From the NCBI GenBank assembly GCA_029261355.1, contig JAJDBM010000010.1:124001-188000 (forward strand): a DNA stretch of 64,000 nt, in the 5' to 3' direction. The notes below the pieces were generated by a model that ran no database searches, was not told the origin of the DNA, and saw nothing but the letters and a program-made list of their open reading frames with translations. Below, piece after piece: positions 43,271 to 51,460 of this stretch (positions within the stretch are counted from its first letter, which is position 1; every line of letters starts with the position of its first letter). The position numbers and the translations under genes are program-made. Source of the stretch: Nitrospirales bacterium (GTDB taxonomy: Bacteria; Nitrospirota; Nitrospiria; Nitrospirales; UBA8639).

Positions 43271-43984
43271 ATGAAGGAAGCAACCAAGTGGCAAGCAGTA
43301 TCGAATGCGGTGCTGGTATTGGGTGTGTGTGGGGCATTGTTATTTCCATTGGTAATATCTGGAAAGGCTTCTGCATCTGAAGAGAATGAGCAAGTCGATG
43401 CAAGTGTCGAGGCAGGGCTGGAAGGTGAGATCTCAACCCGTGGACTACAAGGAAAAAGGCAAAAGCCTTCCATGCGAAAGGCTCAGGCATCATCGAAGTC
43501 ATCGAGTGCTGGAACATCACAACAGTTAGCGAAATTGCAGCAGCAAGTGAACGCACTACAGGCACAAGTGAACGCATTGCGGGCAGTTATTCAGGTTGCA
43601 AATGGGACGACCACCCTGCAATCAAAGCATATACGCATTCAAGGAGAGACGGTGATGGTCAAGAGCCTCAAAGGTGGAGTGACCTTTGAATCAAAAAAAG
43701 ATTTCAAGCTTGAATCGAAGCGTCGCATGACAGTGAAAGCCAGTACGCGAGTCGATCTTGAAGCGGGGGTTAACCTCAATGTGAAAGCCGGTGCGCAGGT
43801 CGATCTTGAGGCCGGGGCAAAACTCAATGTGAAGGGTGGTGGTCTGACGAGCATACGAGGTGCAATCATTAAATTGAATAATGGAGGAAAGCCGATCGCA
43901 AGACTTGGAAGTACAACGATGACATCGCCGGTAGGGGGACCAGGGGCTGTCACGAGTGGGAGTCCGACGGTGTTGGTTCCGTGA
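43271..43984 (+). CDS. Free-standing exported spike-like trimeric beta-helix protein
   Basis: GGAGGAG precedes the ATG. The 237-residue product has a signal peptide (LVLGVCGALLFPLVISGKASA). A coiled coil lies at about 83-107 (QQLAKLQQQVNALQAQVNAL). The beta region (112-205) has eight-residue periodicity, as in the T4 gp5/VgrG spike needle (MTVKASTR VDLEAGVN LNVKAGAQ VDLEAGAK LNVKGGGL TSIRGAII). It ends in a Gly/Pro/Thr-rich tip. The same build occurs in array paralogue 1. A spike exported by Sec rather than by a phage-type baseplate is unusual. Confidence 0.78.
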   Translation: MKEATKWQAVSNAVLVLGVCGALLFPLVISGKASASEENEQVDASVEAGLEGEISTRGLQGKRQKPSMRKAQASSKSSSAGTSQQLAKLQQQVNALQAQVNALRAVIQVANGTTTLQSKHIRIQGETVMVKSLKGGVTFESKKDFKLESKRRMTVKASTRVDLEAGVNLNVKAGAQVDLEAGAKLNVKGGGLTSIRGAIIKLNNGGKPIARLGSTTMTSPVGGPGAVTSGSPTVLVP

Positions 43985-44001
43985 GCAATGATGGTGGCTA
44001 T

Positions 44002-45492
44002 TTATCTATTGGCGAGCAACCAGGTAAGAGTGAGAACGTAGCGAGTGGCGTTTTCGAGAATTTCTGCTTGAATGGTTTCTGGTATATCTGAAGGTTGATG
44101 AAACGCGAGGTGCTTTCCGCTACTGACCACTGTCGCGGTAGGAACTTCGGCTTCATAGAATGGGATATGATCGCCGCCAGGAAAATAGCCGTAGAGTTTG
44201 ATCTTGTCTGTAAGATTGGCCAAACTTGCCGCTTGCTCTCCAATTGATTTTGGTAATCGTGTGAGGCCAACAGTCAGTTTTCCATTTCCTACTCCCACAT
44301 GATCGACATTGATCATGGCCACGATCTTGTTGAGAGGGTGACTCGGATTGTTGATATAGAGCTTCGATCCCAAGAGCCCTCGTTCTTCTCCATCAAATGA
44401 CACAAAGACAATGGTTCGTTTTAGTCGAGATTTGTTTTCCGCCATGATACGGGCGATTTCAAGTAAGAGGGCAGTACCTGAGGCATTGTCGTCCGCACCG
44501 GCAAACAGTAATCCAGCTTGTTTTCCAAAATGGTCACGGTGTGCACCAATAAGGATGATCTCTTGATTGAGGATGGGATCCTTCCCGGGGATCATTCCTA
44601 CCACATTGATCAGCTTTCCCGTCGTAGGTGTATTGTTCCATTGCAATGTAGAGACGATGCCTAATTTTTGGGAGAGATTCTTTCCTTCATTGAGTTGTGT
44701 TTGGATTTCTTTCAGTGAAGGCCCTTGTAAAGCAAAGAGCCGTTCTCCAAACGCTCCGTCTATCCACACTCCCGGTAACGGCGGTTCGTCTGGTGTACTC
44801 GAATACATGGCGAGTGGGATACGACCGATCCCTCTCCGAGCTTCATAGCGATTGAGGATGGGGCCGGTTAGTGTGATGAACCCTGCCGCTCCATGCTGGT
44901 GAGCTGTCCGTGCTTTTTCTTCATGCGTGACCCATTGAGAGTAGGTGGTTGGTTTTCCTCGCAAAAACATGACGATGCGATTGCGTACATCAATGCTTTC
45001 GTAATCATTGATTCCTCTTGCTGGATTATCGATGCCATAGCCGACAAACACAACTGGTGCCGTGATATTGACAGATGGAGAATCAAGGATTGGCAAGAAT
45101 TCCGTGCCGAACGCTGGCCTGAGGAGTGTCTGAATTTGACCATTGTGGAACGGAGAAAATTCTAAAACTGTAGGACCATGAAGTTTTGGAGCAGAAAGGG
45201 GTTGTTGTTGAACCCACGTGCGATTCGTTCCTCTGTCCTCTACTTCTCCATTCGGGATTAACCCCAGACTTTCAAAGCGGTGGCTCACAAAATTAGCGGA
45301 TTGTTGTCCTCCGACTGTTCCTGCTTGCCGTCCTTCGAATTGGACATTGCTTAACGATTTAATGTCTTTCATCATGAGTTCGGGGTGGATGTGTTTGTCC
45401 ATCTCATTCAATGTGTCGGAACTGTGGGCCGTGGTGAATGGACAAAGCAGCAAGAAAACAACGAGCTGAAAAATGGGTTGATACTTTTTCAT
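44002..45492 (-). CDS. Exported M28 family metallopeptidase with PA domain
   Basis: The 496-residue product has a signal peptide (FQLVVFLLLCPFTTAHS). A PA-like insertion covers about 130-240 (APVVFVGYGIDNPA, VMFLRGKPTTY). The M28 catalytic core has the zinc ligands and acids IGAHRDHFG, GADDNASGTALLLEIA, FDGEERGLLGS, NVDHVG and a final His in HLAFHQPSD. M28 enzymes are zinc aminopeptidases or carboxypeptidases acting on exported peptides. The gene is divergent from the ArsR gene, with about 90 bp between, so the palindrome near 45584 may also influence it. Confidence 0.9.
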   Translation of the reverse strand: MKKYQPIFQLVVFLLLCPFTTAHSSDTLNEMDKHIHPELMMKDIKSLSNVQFEGRQAGTVGGQQSANFVSHRFESLGLIPNGEVEDRGTNRTWVQQQPLSAPKLHGPTVLEFSPFHNGQIQTLLRPAFGTEFLPILDSPSVNITAPVVFVGYGIDNPARGINDYESIDVRNRIVMFLRGKPTTYSQWVTHEEKARTAHQHGAAGFITLTGPILNRYEARRGIGRIPLAMYSSTPDEPPLPGVWIDGAFGERLFALQGPSLKEIQTQLNEGKNLSQKLGIVSTLQWNNTPTTGKLINVVGMIPGKDPILNQEIILIGAHRDHFGKQAGLLFAGADDNASGTALLLEIARIMAENKSRLKRTIVFVSFDGEERGLLGSKLYINNPSHPLNKIVAMINVDHVGVGNGKLTVGLTRLPKSIGEQAASLANLTDKIKLYGYFPGGDHIPFYEAEVPTATVVSSGKHLAFHQPSDIPETIQAEILENATRYVLTLTWLLANR

Positions 45493-45569
45493 GCCGCACT
45501 ATCTCATATTTAGGACGGATACGGTAAGAATATTTTTTATTGAATCCTTGCGTGAAGGCTTGCCTTTGT

Positions 45570-45597
45570 ATATAGTTAACCATATGGTTAACTATAT
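45570..45597. promoter_or_regulatory. Perfect 28-bp palindrome over the ArsR start codon
   Basis: The half-site ATATAGTTAACCAT at 45570-45583 is followed directly by its exact complement, and the ATG of the ArsR gene is the first triplet of the right half. It is the natural binding site for the ArsR dimer and so a likely autoregulatory operator. Confidence 0.7.
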
Positions 45598-45943
45598 TTC
45601 AGGTCAATTGGATTTAACGTTTTCCGCCTTAGGCGATCCGACTCGACGTGCCATTGTTCAGCGATTGGCCTCTGGCCGTGCAACCGTCAAAGAGCTAGCC
45701 AGTCCCTTTCACATTTCGCTTCCCGCCATTTCAAAGCACTTAAAAGTTCTTGAGCAAGCAGGACTTCTGACCCGAACCAAAGAAGGGCGGACGCATCATT
45801 GTGAGTTGAACCCGATTCCACTTAAAGAAGCCAACGAATGGATCGTGTGGCATCAACAGTTCTGGGAACAACGGCTTGATGCGCTTGAGAAATACTTACA
45901 TTCTTCTGATCAGCCACCTTCATCAAAGGAGACTTCATCATGA
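45584..45943 (+). CDS. ArsR-family transcriptional regulator
   Basis: The 119-residue product starts at the ATG within the palindrome (MVNYISGQLDLTFSALGDPTRRAIV). It has the winged-helix motif (VKELASPFHISLPAISKHLKVLEQAGLLTRTKEGRTHHCEL). It lacks the metal-binding cysteines of classic ArsR sensors, as is usual for members paired with AHSA1-domain proteins. The next gene overlaps its stop by 4 bp. Together they form a regulator-effector pair whose inducer is unknown. Confidence 0.92.
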   Translation: MVNYISGQLDLTFSALGDPTRRAIVQRLASGRATVKELASPFHISLPAISKHLKVLEQAGLLTRTKEGRTHHCELNPIPLKEANEWIVWHQQFWEQRLDALEKYLHSSDQPPSSKETSS

Positions 45944-46410
45944 GTCAGGCAACGACTGATAGCCAAACATTCTTGCAGATTAAACGAATATACCGTGCGT
46001 CACGAGAACAAGTCTTCCGTGCATGGACCAATCCAGAAGCCCTGAAAAAATGGTTTGGCCCAAGTGATGACTTCAAAACACCTGTAGCTGAGGTTGATTT
46101 ACGAGTGGGCGGTACCTATCGAATCCTAATGATCGCTCCCAACGGAGAGAATCACGCAGTTGGTGGGATATACAAAGAGATCAGCTCCCCCAAAAAATTA
46201 GTTTTCACTTGGATGTGGGAAGAGGGGGTGAGCTGTGATGGCGGACCTCCTGAGCCCCCCGTAGAAACACTTGTGACAGTAGAGTTTTTCGAACATGAGA
46301 ATGAGACTGAAGTTGTTTTGACGCATGAGCGGTTCCCGAATGTAGGAAGCCGAGACAAGCACAATGAAGGGTGGGCTGGCTGTTTAGGCCGATTAGCACA
46401 AGGTATCTAA
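45940..46410 (+). CDS. AHSA1 (SRPBCC) domain protein
   Basis: The 156-residue protein begins with the signature IKRIYRASREQVFRAWTNPEALKKWFGP. It then shows the helix-grip pattern VGGTYRILMIAP, GIYKEISSPKKLVFTWMWEEG and VTVEFFEHENETEVVLTHERFP, closing in HNEGWAGCLGRLAQ. SRPBCC proteins bind hydrophobic ligands. Its start overlaps the ArsR gene stop (ATGA), and the pair shares one transcript. A hairpin terminator follows the stop codon. Confidence 0.9.
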   Translation: MSQATTDSQTFLQIKRIYRASREQVFRAWTNPEALKKWFGPSDDFKTPVAEVDLRVGGTYRILMIAPNGENHAVGGIYKEISSPKKLVFTWMWEEGVSCDGGPPEPPVETLVTVEFFEHENETEVVLTHERFPNVGSRDKHNEGWAGCLGRLAQGI

Positions 46411-46428
46411 CTTATTAGTGATCGGCTT

Positions 46429-46453
46429 AGGAGATCGCTTTGAGCGGTCTCCT
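46429..46453 (+). terminator. Hairpin after the ArsR-AHSA1 operon
   Basis: AGGAGATCGCT (46429-46439) pairs with AGCGGTCTCCT (46443-46453) with one mismatch and a 3-nt loop, 19 bp after the stop codon. No strong T-tract follows. Confidence 0.55.
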
Positions 46454-46578
46454 GGTTGAGCCAAGGGAAATATTCTACTACTCGTGTTCGATTCCTCCAG
46501 GGTGCACCATTTCCAAATTACTCCCTTCTATCCCACTAAAAGCGTCAATGGCAGTAGGGTAATTTCTTCGCAAAGACC

Positions 46579-47130
46579 AGTCTGAGGACCGCTTGTTTGT
46601 TTTCCAGGCGGTCAGAATTCCAGAGCTTCTGGTGATTTGCACGAAACGTGATGGACAATTCCACGCATCGCATCATTGGGTTTGAAATCCAACAAGCTGT
46701 GGCCGTAGATGGCAAAACTTTCTGTCGGCTATTTCCGCAGATCATCAAGTGGGGCAAGCTTCCTTATTGCTTGAGTTCCGATAATGATCCCCTCTTTCGG
46801 TTCCATCAGTGGCAGGGAAATCTGCGAATTCTGGGGATTTATGAAGTGAAAACGATTCCGCACGTGCCAGTGTCCCACCTGTTTATTAAACGACTGATTG
46901 GTACCATTCGGAGAGAATATTTAGATCACTTGTTATTCTGGAATGAATCGGATTTAGAACGGAAATTAAACGCCTTCAAGTCATATAATAATGACAGTCG
47001 AATTTATCAGAGTTTGAAAGAGCAAACTCTCGAGGAAGTAGGGGAGCCTCCATCGCCATGGGTAGATTTCAAGTATTTTGTGTGGCAATCACATTGTCAG
47101 GGATTGTTTCAGACTCCAAGGGCAGCATGA
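46579..47130 (+). pseudogene. Decayed DDE (integrase-core) transposase remnant
   Basis: The frame from 46648 contains recognisable integrase-core blocks: HRIIGFEIQQAVAVDG, KLPYCLSSDNDPLFRFHQW, LRILGIYEVKTIPHVP and LIGTIRREYLDHLLFWNESDLERKL. These are the second half of an rve-type transposase with its second D and the E region. The preceding part of the core carries an in-frame TGA (46633-46635), and the first catalytic D segment is altered. The N-terminal helix-turn-helix part is missing. No terminal inverted repeats were found. It marks old insertion activity in this part of the genome. Confidence 0.72.
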
Positions 47131-47206
47131 TGAGGAGTTTGCTAGGCACAGGCGTGGAGAGTACTAATCGAGGAAATCGGCTCAAATCATAAAGGATAGG
47201 AATTTG

Positions 47207-47407
47207 CTAGGGTGTCGATTGTCTCTGTTGCTCATAGGTTTCGTACGATTGCTGATTAAGGCAATCAGCTGGTAGATGATGGGGATTATTGAGACACTGC
47301 TGGGTTTGGTTTTCTTGCATGGCTTCGTATCCACCCTTCTTGACTTCTTCCAAGGAGCAACTACTGAGAAAAAGGAGGAAGATCGCACCTTGGACACGAT
47401 GTCGCAT
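47207..47407 (-). CDS. Small lipoprotein
   Basis: From ATG 47407 the 66-residue product has lipobox LSSC after VQGAIFLLFLSSC. The mature part is EEVKKGGYEAMQENQTQQCLNN then a Cys-containing, Gln-rich end (PADCLNQQSYETYEQQRQ). The Y-x-x-x...QC...C...Y-x-x-Y pattern is typical of small outer-membrane-facing lipoproteins in proteobacteria. Ribosome site and start are uncertain. It may be of foreign or remnant origin given the neighbouring transposase. Confidence 0.5.
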   Translation of the reverse strand: MRHRVQGAIFLLFLSSCSLEEVKKGGYEAMQENQTQQCLNNPHHLPADCLNQQSYETYEQQRQSTP

Positions 47408-47810
47408 GCATGATGGTATATTCGTATTGAGAAACGAGTTCATAAGATATCTCCAGGCCAAAGATATCTTTATGATAATTTATCGTGAAACATATCGCAA
47501 CGCGGAGCATCTACCGAAACGAAGTAAGTTCATCATACTAAATGATGTGTCCTCATAATCCGGGGAAGATCAGTTGCGTTGCTTAAGAAGCGGCAGATGA
47601 CGAAATTTGGCGAGTCATTCAATCAGCAGTTTCAATGGATTACCTACCAAGAAGGGGAGGGTAGTTTGCATAACGAGGTTTGCTGCAATACGGCATTCCA
47701 TTCTTCTACAATATGGAACAAGTGGTTCCAACTTTCTCCTCGAGGGCGCGGCAGGGGGCTCTTGATGTCCTTTTCTTGCTCGCACTACTCTCTGTAAGGT
47801 TTCTCTCGCA
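47408..47810. other. Gene-free stretch between two small exported genes
   Basis: About 400 bp with no acceptable gene; several frames here only mirror neighbours or lack ribosome sites. Confidence 0.35.
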
Positions 47811-48122
47811 TTATCGAATCCAATCTCTTGGGCTAAACAACATGCCCCGTTCAGATAAACTTGGGCGACGCTGAGGGCTATAGCAGTTGTCTTGGACGTG
47901 CCCTTGAGAGTGAGAGTTTCCTTCATAACCCCATACTCCCGTCAACATATTGATCCAATATCGTCCATTTGGAACTGGTCCGCAATGAATGCGTTCTAAG
48001 TATTGTATGGCAGGGAGAGACAGACGTTGTCCGTTCACGACGATATAGCGCTCGGCATGGGTTACTTCAAGAAATGAGAACAGGAAAGCGCTCATGATGA
48101 TGACGACGAATGTGGTTTTCAT
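47811..48122 (-). CDS. Small exported protein with WGYEGN motif
   Basis: GGAGGT precedes the ATG. The 103-residue product has a signal peptide (VVIIMSAFLFSFLEVTHAE) and then the conserved segment VNGQRLSLPAIQYLERIHCGPVPNGRYWINMLTGVWGYEGN. This is recognisable from many Gram-negative small periplasmic or surface proteins of unknown role. Two cysteines (HCGPV, DNCYSP) may form a disulfide. It lies upstream of the gene-free stretch and downstream of the SRPBCC-like gene on the same strand. Confidence 0.75.
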   Translation of the reverse strand: MKTTFVVIIMSAFLFSFLEVTHAERYIVVNGQRLSLPAIQYLERIHCGPVPNGRYWINMLTGVWGYEGNSHSQGHVQDNCYSPQRRPSLSERGMLFSPRDWIR

Positions 48123-48254
48123 GGTACGACCTCCGTGTCAGACTCGATAAGAGAATGTGACGGCTTTACGAGATGAGTCGGAGGTATGGGTCGAAGGGTT
48201 CAAACTCTGAGAAAAGAAGATATACGACGAGTAAATTCGTAGGTGAGCTTGTCG

Positions 48255-48857
48255 TCACGGATTTGTCGGTACGGAGTCGCGTAATCCCACCGTAACTTGT
48301 TCTTGAATTTTGTTGAAATGATCTTCTAAGCCTTTTCTTAATGCCCATTCATAGAGGAAGTCTGGAGTCAAATTCATGATTGATGACTTGGGCTGAAGTA
48401 GGAAGTCCATGACTGCTTGGGTCTGGCCAGGAATTTCAGTTGGTGCCAACTTCCATCGTAGATGGTATTGTACATAATCACCTTCAAGAAGATGCAGTTC
48501 AAATGAAAGAGGAGGCGATTCGATAGACTTTACCCGCAAATGTGTGTCCCAAGGAATGAAGGTATGAGGGATCAGCATATCAGCCATGATGGTGCAATCT
48601 TTGGAGCATGGCGAAAGGTGAATCTGAAAGCCTTCGGGAAACAATGTTGACCAATGTTCATAATCAGTGAGCACGTGATAGACCAGAGATGGAGGAGCTT
48701 GAATCTTTAACTGGGCATGGATGTTGGCAACACCATGTTTCTGTAGTTTAATATCAAGAGCATATGGGTATTCTTCTGTATATGCTCGATCTGGGTTTAA
48801 CAGGCTGAACATGAGGTAAAACAGAAAGAACAAATAGAGAATTGATCGATGATTCAT
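48255..48857 (-). CDS. Exported SRPBCC (polyketide cyclase/Coq10-like) protein
   Basis: The 200-residue product has a hydrophobic N-terminus (ILYLFFLFYLMFSLLNP) as a signal and then a helix-grip domain: ANIHAQLKIQAPPSLVYHVLTDYEHWSTLFPEGFQIHL, CTIMADMLIPHTFIPWDTHLRV and YVQYHLRWKLAP. It ends with a C-terminal helix (LYEWALRKGLEDHFNKIQEQV). Proteins of this type bind hydrophobic ligands such as quinones or polyketides. Export to the periplasm is unusual for the family but clearly supported by the N-terminus. Confidence 0.8.
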   Translation of the reverse strand: MNHRSILYLFFLFYLMFSLLNPDRAYTEEYPYALDIKLQKHGVANIHAQLKIQAPPSLVYHVLTDYEHWSTLFPEGFQIHLSPCSKDCTIMADMLIPHTFIPWDTHLRVKSIESPPLSFELHLLEGDYVQYHLRWKLAPTEIPGQTQAVMDFLLQPKSSIMNLTPDFLYEWALRKGLEDHFNKIQEQVTVGLRDSVPTNP

Positions 48858-49018
48858 ATGTCTACAGGTAGCTTGTGACGGCCAAGGTTTAGGTGAAAAA
48901 AAGGACAGGCCAGCATTGTACCTTGAAAAAGGTAAAGGGTCATGATTATGATTTATCAGCTTAGGAGTTTAACTGAGAAAGTACAATGGAGCGCTCCTTG
49001 AAAAGAGGTTGTGTTCGA

Positions 49019-49672
49019 ATGTTCAATCGAATGGTTACCTTGCACATAAGCCTTGTACCGTTTGAAGAGCTTGGGCGTCATACAGGCCAGTTAACGGACG
49101 GTCGTCATTCGTGCATGGGGTTGGTCTGGTCTTGGTGGGTCGTTTTGGTTTTTTGTAGTCTGTGCGGTGTTTCTCCCATCTTTGCCGAAACCAAATCTAA
49201 CGCTGCAACGCCAGTACCCTATCAGGAAGAACTTGATTTACCTATTCAGCAAGAAGAAATTGTACCGCACCGATATACTCCTTTTGCTCAATATGAAAAG
49301 AGACTTAAAAGTTCCGATAAATGGGAGACTTTAACGCCAGAAGAGCAGCAAGAAGCACTTGCAAAGATTCGGCACTATCAACAGTTGTATCTCCAACAAC
49401 AATCCAAACTTGAACGTGAGTACAAGTCGTTACTCGAGCAAAAGAAGAAAAAGCGTCCTTCTCTGTCGCGCCGTCGCCAAACCGAATCCAAAAACAAATT
49501 TGAGTATGTCTGGAGCAAATGGCAGAAGCTGACTCCGTACCGTGAAAAGATATTGGCCAAAAAATGGAAAATTCCAAATGTTCTTCCTAAGAAGCGTCGT
49601 GCTGTCATCTTGAAAGTCTGGAAAAGGCTCTTACCGGTTACTCGACTACAGTTTCTTCGCGATATCGATTAA
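49019..49672 (+). CDS. Exported DUF3106-like protein
   Basis: ATG 49019 has AGAGG ten nt upstream; an earlier ATG (48986) is possible. A hydrophobic signal segment (WSWWVVLVFCSLCGVSPIFAE) lies about 40 residues in. The mature part is basic and carries two W-x-L-T-P motifs (KWETLTPEEQQEALAKI and KWQKLTPYREKIL), the pattern of DUF3106, separated by a Gln/Lys-rich coiled coil (HYQQLYLQQQSKLEREYKSLLEQ). The family is exported and unknown in role. Neighbours give no firm clue. Confidence 0.65.
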   Translation: MFNRMVTLHISLVPFEELGRHTGQLTDGRHSCMGLVWSWWVVLVFCSLCGVSPIFAETKSNAATPVPYQEELDLPIQQEEIVPHRYTPFAQYEKRLKSSDKWETLTPEEQQEALAKIRHYQQLYLQQQSKLEREYKSLLEQKKKKRPSLSRRRQTESKNKFEYVWSKWQKLTPYREKILAKKWKIPNVLPKKRRAVILKVWKRLLPVTRLQFLRDID

Positions 49673-49844
49673 ACGAGAGTTTCCTTCCGATCAATAAGAC
49701 ATATTCTTGTTTCACATGTTCGTTCATTTTCCATAAATATAGCGAATCCCAATACGTTCCAGTTGAACTATGCTGACTTTCCTCGCGGTATCAAACACGT
49801 CAAGGTATGAACATTCATTGAATCGGCTATAGTCGTGAGTTGGT

Positions 49845-50756
49845 ATGCGGATTGGTATCGATTTAGGAGGGACCAAGATCGAAGCCATTCTCTTAAATGA
49901 GGAAGGGCACGAGTTAGTACGTCGGCGCGTTCTCACTCCTCAAGGTGATTATCATGCCACTCTCGCAGTTGTCTGTGACCTTATTCGAGACCTTGAGCAA
50001 GAATGTGCCGCAACAGCAAGTATTGGGGTCGGGATTCCTGGAGCTATTTCTCCGACTTCGGGCCTTGTGAAAAATGCGAACTCTGTTTGCTTGATTGGTC
50101 ATGCACTGCAAGTTGATCTTCAAGAACGACTTAGTCGCCCCGTTCGTTTAGCGAATGATGCAGATTGTTTTACCATGTCGGAGGCTACGGATGGAGCGGC
50201 CAAAGGAGCCAATTTGGTGTTTGGTGTCATTCTTGGGACTGGTGTGGGTGGTGGAATATGTTGGCACAATCAGTTGCTCGCTGGCCCCAATGCCATCGCG
50301 GGGGAATGGGGGCACAATCCATTGCCTTGGATGGAAGAAAACGAACGTCCTGGAGAAGCCTGTTATTGTGGAAAGTATGGGTGCATTGAAACGTTTCTTT
50401 CCGGTTCTGGTCTTCAGCGAGAATATTTTCAGAGTACGGGGCAGAACTTGTCGCCAGATGCTATCAATCGTGTTGTTTACGAAAATCACGCATTATCAGA
50501 GCAGGCATTTCAACGGTATGAACATCGGCTCGCAAGGAGCTTAGCCTCTGTAATCAATATTCTTGATCCTGAGGTTGTGGTGTTGGGTGGGGGCTTATCG
50601 AATTTTGATCGGTTTTATCAGGAAGTACCAAAAATTTGGGGGAATTGGGTATTTTCTGATCAGGTCACGACGGCATTGGTCCCTGCAAGACATGGAGATT
50701 CTTCTGGTGTACGAGGCGCGGCCTGGCTCTGGCCTCCGTCATTGAGGACATCGTAA
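49845..50756 (+). CDS. ROK family sugar kinase (fructokinase/N-acetylglucosamine kinase type)
   Basis: The 303-residue kinase has the ROK ATP-binding start MRIGIDLGGTKIEAILL, the sugar-contact segment LANDADCFTMSEATDGAAKG, LGTGVGGG, GEWGHNPLPW and the zinc-binding loop CYCGKYGCIETFLSGSG. Near the C-terminus it has the second phosphate-binding element VVVLGGGLSNFD. Length and motifs match fructokinase/GlcNAc kinase-type ROK enzymes; the sugar cannot be told from sequence alone. No operon partner is evident. Confidence 0.9.
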   Translation: MRIGIDLGGTKIEAILLNEEGHELVRRRVLTPQGDYHATLAVVCDLIRDLEQECAATASIGVGIPGAISPTSGLVKNANSVCLIGHALQVDLQERLSRPVRLANDADCFTMSEATDGAAKGANLVFGVILGTGVGGGICWHNQLLAGPNAIAGEWGHNPLPWMEENERPGEACYCGKYGCIETFLSGSGLQREYFQSTGQNLSPDAINRVVYENHALSEQAFQRYEHRLARSLASVINILDPEVVVLGGGLSNFDRFYQEVPKIWGNWVFSDQVTTALVPARHGDSSGVRGAAWLWPPSLRTS

Positions 50757-50767
50757 CCCCCCATTTA

Positions 50768-51124
50768 TTATTTCTTCTGCCACGACCCATTTGGTAACTG
50801 AACATAATGACCAGGCTTAGTTTTTGATATGGCCGTTTTGGCAGCCAAGGCTTCGACGGCTTTGAGGGTTGTTTTATTCCTCTTCGCAATTGCCTGATAT
50901 GTGCTTTTTCGTTTCCCATTTATCTCATTCATGAGCGCTTTCATCTCAGGCGGGGCTAAGGATGTGACAAGTCCAAGATAGCCGGTGCCTGTTTCTCCAA
51001 CAACACCTTGGGCTTTGGCTTCGTCTAACGTTGCCGCGAATGCTGTGCTCCCGGTAGGAAAGCCAATGATGACGAATGCCAGAATGACTATTTGAAGTAT
51101 GGTGGCTTGGAAGGTTCGCTTCAT
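50768..51124 (-). CDS. ydbL: YdbL-like (DUF1318) periplasmic protein
   Basis: ATG 51124 has GGAGAA upstream. The 118-residue product has a signal peptide (ILAFVIIGFPTGSTAFA) and then ATLDEAKAQGVVGETGTGYLGLV, which matches the DUF1318/YdbL pattern, followed by MKALMNEINGKRKSTYQAIAKRNKTTLKAVEALAAKTAI. YdbL is the third member of the YdbH-YnbE-YdbL envelope set, in which it modulates the YdbH-YnbE interaction. It lies 19 bp after the YnbE-like gene on the same strand. Confidence 0.85.
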   Translation of the reverse strand: MKRTFQATILQIVILAFVIIGFPTGSTAFAATLDEAKAQGVVGETGTGYLGLVTSLAPPEMKALMNEINGKRKSTYQAIAKRNKTTLKAVEALAAKTAISKTKPGHYVQLPNGSWQKK

Positions 51125-51143
51125 TTCTTGTTCTCCGTTTTGA

Positions 51144-51362
51144 CTAGAAGAGGTTACTATCTTCAGAAAAGACTTGATCGAGTTCTTTTTCAACCTTGAC
51201 CCGTACTTCATGGTCAATTTTCACATTGAGATTAATGGTAATAGGCTTTTCGGGTGCGGCGACTTCTACTCGTGCGGTTGGAGTACAACCGTTGATAAGA
51301 AATAACCCTGCGGCGAGAACCGAAACTGTGAATACGGGTGAGAACAGGTGGTGTGTATTCAT
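51144..51362 (-). CDS. ynbE: YnbE-like outer-membrane lipoprotein
   Basis: The 72-residue product has lipobox INGC and a short mature chain with the YnbE pattern TPTARVEVAAPEKPITINLNVKIDHEVRVKVEKELDQVF. YnbE is a small lipoprotein that binds the C-terminus of YdbH to complete an intermembrane bridge for phospholipid transport (known in E. coli). Its gene lies between the YdbH-like and YdbL-like genes, the same order as in E. coli. Confidence 0.87.
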   Translation of the reverse strand: MNTHHLFSPVFTVSVLAAGLFLINGCTPTARVEVAAPEKPITINLNVKIDHEVRVKVEKELDQVFSEDSNLF

Positions 51363-51460
51363 AATGGGCTGACCTTATTGAATAATGTGGGTACGTGGGT
51401 CGTGAGCATGGTGGCGTTTCGTTCTTTCCTCATCCCTGTGTGCAGCTTTTTCGTTTGACA

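Noticed and set aside
43740-43840. DNA tandem repeat read as a possible microsatellite
   Set aside because: The 48-bp similarity reflects the octad protein repeat of the beta-helix, not a simple DNA repeat.
46484-46505. tRNA-like 3' end (GTTCGATTC then GGTGCACCA)
   Set aside because: The T-stem does not pair and no acceptor or anticodon arm is present upstream. At best it is a remnant att-like fragment near the decayed transposase, so it was not called.
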